From: Pyrrhosoma nymphula
Lineage: Eukaryota; Arthropoda; Insecta; Odonata; Coenagrionidae
Direction of reading: 5' to 3'
Length of the DNA stretch: 64,000 bases
Assembly: GCA_963573305.1 (NCBI GenBank)
Contig: OY754336.1
Coordinates: 14,730,699-14,794,698, forward strand
Position 1 is the first letter of the stretch; each line of letters opens with the position of its first letter. The position numbers were made by a program, and so were the translations under genes. The notes beneath the pieces were generated by a model. That model was given only the letters and a program-made list of their open reading frames with translations, ran no database searches and was not told the DNA's origin. Positions 55,248-64,000 of this stretch are shown piece by piece.

Positions 55248-56206
55248 CGAGGGGGGACCCAAAAATAACCGGACACAATTTTTTTTAAATATCAGAATTT
55301 ATTTTTTTGAGTTATAAACGTTAGTCACCTTCGAAGTACTCTCCATTAACGCTAATGCATTGGTTCATACGTTTTTCCACTGCGCGAAATACCTTTGGTA
55401 CTCGTTCTTTCCGATGCCTTGCAGCGCCGCCTTCGATTCTCTTTTCACCTCCGGAATGACTGCAAAACGTTTCCCTTTCAGCTCTTTTTTCATTCGGGGA
55501 ACAAAAAGAAATCACAAGGTGCTAGATCTGGTGATTAGGGTGGGTGAGGAAGCGGTGTCATGCGGTTTTTCGCCAAAACATCACGCACAGAAATGGCTGT
55601 GTGAGCTGGTGCATTGTCATGGTGGAAGAACCAGTCCCCACTCCGCCACAAATCGCGCCGTTTCAATTCGTTTCATTTGCAATTCTTCAGCTAAAATGCA
55701 CTTTACTGAACTCCACGAAAGGCCAGCTGGTTCAGCGAGTTCATCAATAGTACGCCTTCTATCCTGGTACACATGTGCATGAATTTTTTCCACGTTTTCA
55801 TCAGTTCTGGACGTGGAAGGCCGGCCCGGGCGTTGAATGTCTTCGATCGCCATGTTGCCGCGTTTGAATCGCGAAAACCACTCATTAACTTGAGTTCTTT
55901 TCAAGGCGTGTTCTTTATAAGCTGTAGACAACTTATCAAACACATCCGACGCACTTTTACCGAGCAGAAAACAAAATTTCAACGCTGCACGCTGTTCTTG
56001 AATATCAGCCATTTCCAAAATCGAAGAGGTCGATAAACTCGTCGAACGAAAACTGTCACAGGGGCTCGCTACAACCGTCTAAAAGGACGCCGCTTGCAAC
56101 AATGACTCAGGAGAGGTTACTTAACACACATCCAGGGGCAGAGGCCCGAACTACAAGAGCGACGCACGCAGCGAATTCCGTCCGGTTATTTTTGGGTCCC
56201 CCCTCG
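55248..56206 (-). mobile_element. mariner internal-deletion copy
   Basis: Perfect 27-base terminal inverted repeats begin CGAGGGGGGACCC at 55248 and end at 56206, each flanked by TA (55246-55247 and 56207-56208). The total is 959 bases, against about 1.3 kb for a full mariner. The minus-strand transposase has its N- and C-terminal parts but lacks a middle block. The perfect TIRs suggest a fairly recent copy, mobilisable only by an intact relative. Confidence 0.92.
55321..56018 (-). pseudogene. mariner transposase, internally deleted
   Basis: The N-terminal part (133 codons from 56018, start MEMADIQEQRAALKF) has the two helix-turn-helix DNA-binding units linked by RFKRGNMAIEDIQRPGRPS (GRPS motif), then DELAEPAGLSWSSVKCIL. 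It then jumps, within the same region, to the catalytic-domain half: HHDNAPAHTA (second Asp, about 55595-55622) and an SPDLAPCDFFLFP block (third Asp) interrupted by a stop and a frameshift. The segment with the first catalytic Asp is deleted, and the WVPHEL-type linker is not seen. The full family length is about 345 residues. It cannot act as a transposase but might bind TIRs. Confidence 0.88.
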
Positions 56207-56208
56207 TA

Positions 56209-56636
56209 CATAGTATGTAGAGTGTATGAGTATTTACGCTTGGATAAACTTACTATTTAACACCTGTAATCATACATGTTATAACGAGTATCTATTCCAA
56301 CGTGATAGCTCTCTAATAGGTACAAAAAAGTTATTTCATCACATTTACTTATTTGTTTTTGCTGTACCACTTTGCAGAAATATTTCATTAAAAATGCTTC
56401 AGGTCAGCTTCTATTGCATATAAATGAAGGGTAATGGTTTTAAAAATTCCTTTTAGTGGTAGTGGCTTTGAGTAAATTTTTCTTGCAAATACTTGAAAGC
56501 AGGCGGTGGTGTCTGTCTTAGTCACTTAATGATTTACCACAAACACGCAAAAACACGGTCAGAACGGAAAAGATATACTGAGCGTTCGAAGCATATTTTT
56601 GAGGGCATATCTATTATGCTCCCTTTCTTGGAGTAC
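56209..56636. other. no gene recognised
   Basis: AT-rich spacer between the mariner copy and the RTE element, with short frames only. Confidence 0.4.
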
Positions 56637-59600
56637 AACCTTGTCGTGGTGGAATTAATTGCGTTCTCCGATGACCCCTAGAGCTGCAGTGGCGGGAGCA
56701 ATCCTCCTGGTAGGGTTAGCCATGCCAGATTGGTCAAAGGTTAGGGGACAGACGAATGGTAGTCCGCGCAGCGTCTGTACCTCAATGAGGCGGCTGCAAA
56801 AGGCGTCTGACCCCAGTCGGGCGGCCTCTGAAGTGATGTTGTCTCGTAAAAAACACTATTAAGTAGGGCACGGAATACTATCTCAATTAAAACAAAAACC
56901 TTGAAATTATGGACAGTTCTAATATGATAATGAATCCTGGCAACTACGGGACTCGGTTAGAGGGCCGGGCGTCGTGCCCGGCAGCGGTGGGAGCAAGGCC
57001 CCTGCGGTCGTCATCACACGAAATCCTTGCTCAGACGTAGTAGCAGCAGAGGAAAAGAAGATAAAGAAGAGGAACTAAACTATCAGAATAGGCACGTGGA
57101 ATGTTAGCACTGTGCTGAGGGCGGGGAAGCTAGAGAATATAAAGCAAGAAATAGAGAGGGTGGGTGTAGACTTCATGATTCTGGGTGAAGTACGATGGAA
57201 GATGACGGGGACTACTGGAGCGACGACTATAGAGTAATTTATAGTGGAGGGAATGAAATTCAGCGCTGGGTTGCATTCGTAATGTGTAGGAAACTAGGTA
57301 GAAAAGTAGTGTATGCAGAACAGGTGAGTGATAGGATAATAGTCGTGGAACTAAAGGCAGATCCAACGAATTTAGTTATAATCCAGGTTTATATGCCTAC
57401 CTCTAATCATAAAGAGGAGGAGATAAATGGTGTACACGATAAACTAGAGGAAATCATTGGTGGGATACCTGGGAGTAAGCACTTAGTAGTACTGGGGGAT
57501 TGGAATGCGGTGGTGGTGGAAGGAAGAGATGGGCGGGAGGTGGGCGATTACGAGCTAGGAAGGAGAAACGACCGGGGCGAGAAAGCTGTGGAGTTTTGCC
57601 GTAGAAATAACCTAGTAATTATAAATACATGGTTCAGACATCATCCTCGACGTAGGTACACTTGGAAGAAGCCGGGAGACACAGATAGGTTCCAGATAGA
57701 TTATATAATGGTTCGTCACAGTTACAGGAATAGTGTTAAAAACTCGCATACTTATCCAGGAGCTGATGCAGACACAGAACACAACTTATTAGTCATGAAA
57801 TGTCGGGTAAACCTGAAAAAGATAAGAATGGTACGAAAAGGAGGGTACGAAAGTGGAATACGGAGGTATTAACTGGGGCAATGAAGAAGTATCAAGAGAA
57901 GGTGGATGAGATAATGGGTGAGACACATGGAGTTAGATCAGTGGAAGATGAATGAGGAAGTTTGAAAAATAGAATTGTAGAAGCGGCGAAAGCAACGGTA
58001 GGCGTAGTGAGTGCAACTAAAATTTGAAGATCAACAATCGTGGATCACAAAGGAGATGATAAGGGTGATGGAGGAGAGAAGGAAATGGAAGAGCGTAAAC
58101 TAAGAACTAGGTAAGAGAAAGTACCGAGAATTTGATAACAGTCTTAGAAGAGAAACAAAGAAAGCAAGAGAGGCGTGGTGAAGAGAACAGATCGACTCGT
58201 TAGAGATATACCAAAAAGAGGGAAGAGCAGATGCATTAAGTAGGAAAGTAAAGGAACTGACGGGTGGTAATAAGGGAAGGGGAATTACAACGATAACAGA
58301 AAAGACGGGAAAGGTGATCGTAGAACCGAAAGAGATCCAGGAAAGGTGGACGGAGTATGTGGAAGAGCTGTAAGGTAAAGAAATAAGGCCCAATTGGATA
58401 GATATCGAAAGGGAAGACGATATCGAGCGAAATCGAAAGAGCTCTACGAGACATGAAAAGGAATAAGGCGGTGGGAATAGATGATATACCTGCAGAGTTT
58501 TTAAAGTGCATGGGGAAGAACGGAAGAGGAAATCGTTTTGCGCTTATTCGTAGGATTTATGAGGATTGAGTGCGGCCGGAAGACTTCGCGAAGACTGTAC
58601 AAATTCTTATTCCAAAGAAGAGTAAGGCAAAAACGTGTGAAGGCTATAGGACAATAAGCTTAATATCCCACGCGGCCAAAGTAGTTCTGAGAATTGTAAA
58701 CAGAATGCTAGAGAAGAAGGCAAATGAATACCTGGGTGGCGACCAGTTCGGGTTTAGGGACAGGAACGAGAGACGCGATAGGGGTGATGAGAATGCTATT
58801 AGAAAGAAACTCGGAGTATGGGCAGGATGTTTTTGCATGCTTCGTAGATTTCGAGAAGGCGTTTGATCGGGTGGAATGGACGAAATTAATGGGAGTGTTG
58901 AAGAAATTAGGGGTCGATTGGAGGGACAGGCGTCTGATTCGGAATTTGTATATGAACCAGACGGCGCAGGTTAGGGTAGCCGATGGAGTATCGGGATGGG
59001 TCACGATAGGACGGCAGGGGACCCACTATCGCCATTGCTTTTTAACGTGTATTCAGAAGAAATGGTAAGGGAGGCATTGGGGGAGGAGGAGGTAGGAATA
59101 AAGGTAAGAGAAGAGCTGATAAAATCAGTGAGATTTCGAGATGATCAAGCATTGGTTAGTCAGTCTGCCAAGGGGTTACAGTCAACGGTGAATGCATTAG
59201 AGGTGCAGTGCGAAAGGTATGGGAAGAAGAGCAATCACAAGGAAACGAAAGTAATGAGATTTTCTAGAAGTCAGAAGACGGGGCTGAATATAAGGGTGGG
59301 AGGGAAGAAGATCAGGTCGAGCAGTTTACGTATCTGGGTAGTATTTTAGAGGAGAATGGGTTTAGTGGTAAGGACATCAGATGCAGAATTGCGCTAGGTA
59401 AAGAAGGATTTTCGAAGAGAAGGGAATTGAGGGGGGTCTGAGAAGAGACGTAAAGAAGAGGCTGGTGAAATATTTATTATGGAGCGTGGCGCTATATGGG
59501 TCGGAAACTTGGTCATTGCGAAGGGAGGATGTGCATAGACTTGAAGCGTTTGAGATGTGGGTTTGTAGAAGGATGGAGAAGGTTAGCTTGATGACGAGAA

Positions 59601-59935
59601 AGACGAACGAGGATGTATTGGATATGGTCGGAGAGGAGAGGAAGCTTGTGGCGGAGGTTCGGAGAAGGCAGAAGAGATGGATGGAGGAGTTTTTGAGAGG
59701 AGAGGGCATGTTGAAGAGAGTGATAGAGGGGAGAACACTGGGGAAGCGTGGAAGAGGAAGAAAGAGGATAGGAATTCTGGACGAAATAAGAGGAGGTAGA
59801 AGATATGAAGAATTGAAGAGGGATTTTATAACGGGCCATCCTTAGGAGGGAAAGCGAGACAATGTCTATGAGGTTGGGATGCAGAATGGGGACTGTCCAA
59901 GAACCTACCAATCGGCTGGTAGAATACTTGAATTA
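56637..59935 (+). mobile_element. nearly full-length RTE-like LINE, decayed
   Basis: A 3.3-kb non-LTR element on the plus strand. Its 5' leader begins near ccttgtcgtggtgg and contains gacccctagagctgcagtgg and gggagcaatcctcctggtag, recognisable as RTE leader sequence. The coding region follows (endonuclease, reverse transcriptase, C-terminal domain) and a short 3' UTR ends near gaattaaatttataatg. Boundaries are approximate; no TSD was found. At least four frameshifts and several stops make it non-functional. Confidence 0.85.
57079..59845 (+). pseudogene. RTE endonuclease-reverse transcriptase
   Basis: Endonuclease: TWNVSTVLRAGKLEN and DFMILGEVRW (from 57079), a frameshift near 57200, then VVLGDWNAVV (about 57485) and DTEHNLLV, where the usual D-H pair reads E-H. 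Reverse transcriptase: TVQILIPKKSK and EGYRTISLISHAAKV (58585 onward), motif A FVDFEKAFDRV (about 58842), motif B GDPLSPLLFNVYSEEM in another frame, and motif C RFRDDQALV (59131-59157), where FADD has become FRDD. C-terminus: RLEAFEMWVCRRMEKV and a basic RTLGKRGRGRKR tail to 59845. Known members nick DNA and prime reverse transcription from the nick; this copy cannot. Confidence 0.88.
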
Positions 59936-61740
59936 AATTTATAATGCTAAAGCCGTCATTGTCGATTCATTAAGTGTGAATTTATTGAGAGATGAAATTA
60001 TTCTTATAAAAAACTTTCTCGTAACTTCTGTTTAATATGTGTGCCTTAAGCAGTCCGCTGAGTAAGTTAAAAGCATCTTCAATTAGGCATTCATTTGATA
60101 GTACCTACTTCATTGTTTTTAATGAAGCATGAATCTTGGATGAATTTCATACTTAGTTGATCAATGTACAGGCATGCGTGGTAATTTACTGGCTGTGGGT
60201 TCTCTGCCACAGCTATCTAATCCTGCCTTAATGGAATTTTAGTTGGCGTTCTCTACAGCCTATTATTCATATTTCTTTCCATTTATTTTGTCATGGGTCT
60301 CGTCCCTTTCAGTGCTTAGGGCGTTCAATTATATCCTCTTCACTCTCATTGATTTATAAACGAGTTAATTTTTCCCCATAGTCCCGTTGCTACTTAATTG
60401 GGCTAACAATAAGTAGAGTGAAACGAAGTGACTGAATCAACCACAACTCTCGTACTTATAATTCAGTTGTGCCATTCAAATTTTTTCTAATGACCTTTTT
60501 TCTCGTAAGTACCTATGATTATTGGGTTATCGTCCTTTATATGAATGGATGAAGTCGTCTCGTTTGACTCGATGGTGTTAATACTTTTTTCTTGCCGTCA
60601 TTTGTAATGTGGCGGTCAACTTTTTGCTTGTCTTATTTTAACTTGCTTCGTGAGTTTAATCGCATATCTATTACCCAATTTTTGAACCCCTTCCCGTTGT
60701 TCAATCTTTCCCAAATTTTGCATACGTGTTCCATTTTGATGACGAAATCTTGGTAAATTTTTTCGAAGTTTTCACGTTGTCAGATTTAATTTAATTAAAT
60801 ATTTTTGATTTAAGTACATAGAGAAAACATGAATAAAGCATTACGCATTGAATTGTAAAACATTGGAAGCATTGCAAAACATTGAGAAACAAAAATTACG
60901 ATCACTAATACAGGGGTAGTAACGGAATTTAACAATGCTAAAGAAAATTTCAATGATTGTTAAATTAATAAAAGTTTGAAGACTAAAAAGTAGAATATTT
61001 TAAGTGCATTTTGTAATAAGACCAGTTTAAAGAAAGTGTTTTTAATGTATATTATTGCTCCATTAGCCTGGTAACTTGAAAACAAGCAGTCATATCAAAA
61101 GAATATATACTACTGAAAGGGCATTAATGATTTGTTGAATGAGGACATTCATGTCGCAGGTCGGTGTATTCCGTACGTATTTGCACATTGTGAAACATCC
61201 TGGGCGTTTCATCAGAGATATTCCATTTTCTTCAACTAGAAATATTTGTGCAACACGTTGAATTGAAGTAGTGATAGAAGTGCCTACTTATTGAATGAGT
61301 GATTTTCGTGTTATTTTGTGATTTCAAAACCAACGTTTAATGACGTTAGACGTTAACAGACGTTAATTTTTGTGATTTCAAAACAAATGTTAATTATTTT
61401 TCCGATAACTACCAATATTTTTAAATAATTAGATGACTAAATCCTAGAGCAAGGAGGAGTAATGTAGCAGTGCCGAACTGTTCCAAAGCAGTGGTAGAAC
61501 TGCACTTATGAAGGTAGCGAGCGTTAATTGTCTTGGATATGGTAATTTTTCAGAGTATATTGGCGGAATGAAATCAATAAATCAGGAAAGTATTCTGAAA
61601 AATTCATGACATCATGAGAAATGTGGCTGGAGAATGGCCAATTCACGTCAGTTATTAATATTTCGCGTTTAAGCCGACATCCACGACACGTGGAGTCGAT
61701 CATATAAAGTGAATGGATGAACACGATCAATTGTTATAGC
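59936..61740. other. no gene recognised; one tandem repeat
   Basis: AT-rich. A tandem pair at a period of about 53 (ttttgtgatttcaaaac at 61314 and 61367) contains three close copies of acgtta. Nothing else was seen. Confidence 0.45.
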
Positions 61741-62343
61741 AAGTTAACCAGTTATTCGCAAGTTTCGCCGTCTTAATCTTTCGTCTTGCTGCACTTGGAT
61801 ATGCGTCGCAGTTATTCGCGATTTATCACGAGTGTGTGACGCGGGATGGAAAGGAGGAAGGTCACCGCACCCGCGACATTTTTTTAAGCATTCACCCCAC
61901 GAAAACATTTTACGCACGCATCTCCCGTCGCCATTGGTCGTCCTTGCCCCACCCTCCCCCTCTCTGGGGCCCAATTCACCGCCGTGATTTCCTCAAGTGA
62001 GGCCCACTGTCTCCCTCTCTCGAATGTTCTGCATTCCTTCACGGAAGGTGGTGCCATAAGGGGCGGAGGGAGAAGCATTGGGCGGGAGGGAAATTTCATG
62101 GAAGGGGTGTTTGAGGGGCGGGCGGAGTGGTGGGGGAGGGTGAGACTCCGAGGTTCGAGGACGTCGACCTTTTGGAACAAAACGTGAATCTGTTTATCAG
62201 GAGGATCGTTACGTTTACGCGTACGTCGTAGGACGAAACCGACAAAATTTTGGAGCTGCTGACGAAGCCTAGTGGAGTTTCCTTGGGGGGCTATTCTGTA
62301 TTTTCTCGGAATACCCGAGCCTCGAAAGTTACGAAATTTAGAC
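61741..62343. other. GC-richer patch, no gene recognised
   Basis: The block is GC-richer than its flanks, with G-rich sequence at about 62045-62145. A 154-codon frame on the minus strand (61884-62348) has basic N-terminal and Pro-rich central composition but no recognisable motif. It partly mirrors an open plus frame, so chance is likely. Confidence 0.3.
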
Positions 62344-62351
62344 GTCACAGG

Positions 62352-64000
62352 CAGGGCCAGATTTAAGAGTATACCGCCTATAGGCTAAAGTGCATTAGTT
62401 CAACCCCCTCTATAGTTCAACATTTGTTTTATACAACAAAAGGATAGAGTTCATTGGTGTTTTCATCTTTTTTAGACATAAAGTTCATTTAGTTTAGATA
62501 AAACTACAATTTTAATGGTTTACATAATAAATTATAAAATCAAATTAGTTATCTACTTGTTTTTTTTTACTTACTTCTTTTAAGATTAGTTAAAAAATGA
62601 AATGAGTTTCAGAACTTAATTAATTCATTTGTTCTTGGAGATCAGTGATCACTATTTTAAATATATTTTTATATTTTAATGCTAAATACTATCTTTTGCG
62701 TAATTAAGGAACTGTGTTCAATTTGAATAAAGTTCTCCTACACGGTGAAATGAAATTACACAAAATGTAGTTAATTACTGGTTTATTTGTTGAAAAATAT
62801 ACAAACTTCTCTAAAACAACTCACCCCACGTAATCTTCATGCTCAAATTTACATAACTTTCATACGAGATTTCTTAATGGCAAACTCGTTAATAATGTCC
62901 CCATATGAAAGTGTTTTTATTGTATTTGCCTCAATACAATGTAATGAAAGTGAGTTTAACCGTATTTCAGAAATATTAGTTCGCAGATAATTCTTAATTC
63001 TTCTAAGGCAGGAAAAAATGCGTTCTCCCACGAAATTTGCAGCAGGTATGCACCAACTTATCCTTTCAGCAATGTCCAAATTGGGGTAAACATCTTGTTA
63101 GGAATTACACCTCAGAAATTTCGAAATTCCTTCCAACGATTTATCACATGGGTGATCAATACCCACAGCACAGTGCTTTTGAAAGTGGATGCACTCTTTA
63201 GTGAAATCCGAATCCAAATCATTTGTGTAGACGTGGTAAAGATTGGTGGCCTTTTTCCTCAGTTCCTCTTCCATATCTGTATTGTTATCACACAACTGAG
63301 TTAAGAAGTAGAATCGTTCTTGAAACTCGTCATAGGGCATTTTTCTTTTCTTGAATTCACAATCAAAAGAGTCTATAATTTGTAAAAACGTGTTTATTTT
63401 AAGGTCATCGCTGCCAGTAAAGTTAACTTCTCCACTTCGGTCTTCTTCAGGCCAAACTCTCCTTTTTGTTTGTCTTTTATTGTATTTTTTATAAGATGTA
63501 GTTTTGGTGATATCCGTGATCAATTTCTCTAAGTAATCAATGTTGTTTCTCTGTTCCGTAAAATATTCTTCAAGAGAGCCATACGAATCTCTGAACAACA
63601 AAACATCCACAGTTCCACTTTGCATGGCTTTGTTAACTTTATGGATTCTGTGAAGTACGGTGCTCCAGATACACACCATAAACGCAGTCTGAAAACGTTA
63701 TGATCTTCGAAGTATTCCTTGGGATTCACTTCTAGTCGTTGCTTTTTATGTTGTGTCATTTGAAATTCATGTCAGAGCAATGTAAACTTCTTCCCAAGAC
63801 TCTCGTAAACTTTGGCACGCGTCATTTCTTGCTGACCATCGAGAAGGACACACTATTTTAATTGTATTCTTATTCTGATAAGAATCTTCCATAACGCTTG
63901 TTATGCATTCCCATCGCTTTGTACAGCACGTAAAAATACATATATTTCTTGGAGCAGCATGAAAAATGTGCACGCTTCTTCACAAGATTCTGCAGCAGAT
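62352..64000 (-). mobile_element. hAT element, runs off the right edge
   Basis: CAGGGCCAGATTTAAG at 62352, followed by accgcctataggc, is the terminal type of ZMYM1-related hAT elements. The transposase-like frame lies on the minus strand, its 3' side toward this end. The preceding octamer gtcacagg (62344-62351) is a TSD candidate, but its partner lies outside the window. The 3' UTR of about 450 bases is very AT-rich. Confidence 0.7.
62849..64000 (-). pseudogene. hAT/ZMYM1-like transposase, partial
   Basis: Entering from the right edge on the minus strand, the frame reads FFMLLQEIYVFL. After a frame change comes FTCCTKRW, then the marker SRWSARNDACQSL (about 63810-63850), MVCIWSTVLHRIHKVNKAMQ (from 63679) and the FQERFYFLTQLC region. 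After one in-frame stop (63099) the same frame gives the hAT C-terminal dimerisation segment: NFVGERIFSCLRRIKNYLRT, then RLNSLSLHCIEA (62849-63079). The usual SERSFS-type motif reads GERIFS. A second frameshift lies between 63690 and 63767. The N-terminal BED/THAP-type part is outside the window. ZMYM1-like proteins are mostly transposon-derived, and this copy is broken. Confidence 0.8.

Noticed and set aside
55360..55782. 140-codon plus frame inside the mariner copy
   Set aside because: Antisense to the transposase, whose motifs are clear on the minus strand.
61884..62348. 154-codon minus frame next to the hAT end
   Set aside because: No recognisable motif, basic/Pro-rich composition and location in a GC-richer patch; not enough to call a gene.
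1..64000. CRISPR arrays, rRNA genes or bacterial-type operons
   Set aside because: No regularly spaced direct repeats, no rRNA-like conserved blocks and no dense gene packing. The content is clearly eukaryotic.

Overview
This window looks like repeat-dominated, largely intergenic DNA from an animal, most likely an arthropod and probably an insect with a large genome. The main evidence is the set of mobile elements. There is a copia retrotransposon whose primer-binding site is the internal initiator-tRNA-Met type known from Drosophila copia. There are also RTE-like and CR1/jockey-like LINEs, Penelope-like elements (PLEs), tRNA-derived SINEs, and mariner, Tigger, hAT and piggyBac-like DNA transposons. 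I found no intact host gene, rRNA, tRNA gene or CRISPR array. The longest real coding similarity is always transposon protein, and every copy is broken.

Layout. 1-9.6 kb: two SINE copies, a long foldback, a 65-bp PLE fragment with a 13-bp target-site duplication (TSD), a 565-bp Tigger deletion derivative and a 336-bp inverted-repeat element. 9.6-21 kb: LINE 3' ends, including a 244-bp RTE fragment with a perfect 13-bp TSD, tRNA-like promoters, a foldback and a CpG-rich island at 16.45-17.4 kb. 21-22.2 kb: the 3' end of a PLE between inverted arms, then two SINEs in opposite orientation. 26.1-30.3 kb: a complete but decayed copia element on the minus strand (LTRs about 92% identical by eye). 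31.6-34.4 kb: a 52-bp tandem array next to a CR1/jockey-like LINE on the minus strand. 35.8 kb: a near-perfect 137-bp palindrome inside a 14-bp TSD. 37-43 kb: GC-rich patches. 43.7-48.1 kb: diverged duplications, a LINE 3' end, a PLE-type motif, a piggyBac-like MITE and a 1.36-kb inverted repeat with near-identical arms. 48.8-51.2 kb: strongly CpG-rich island. 54.3-56.2 kb: SINE, hairpin, 166-bp hAT MITE and a mariner deletion derivative. 56.6-59.9 kb: nearly full-length RTE LINE on the plus strand. 62.35 kb to the right edge: a hAT element with a ZMYM1-type transposase on the minus strand, running out of the window.

How they relate. Several non-autonomous copies (Tigger, mariner, hAT MITE, piggyBac-like MITE, SINEs) need enzymes from other elements. 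The most unusual theme is a set of palindromic or snap-back insertions. Several are flanked by 12-14 bp direct repeats and carry a stem-loop followed by a GAAAC-type motif, as in the hammerhead-ribozyme ends of Penelope-like elements. One still holds a fragment of the Penelope protein. All identities below were judged by eye, without alignment or database searches.
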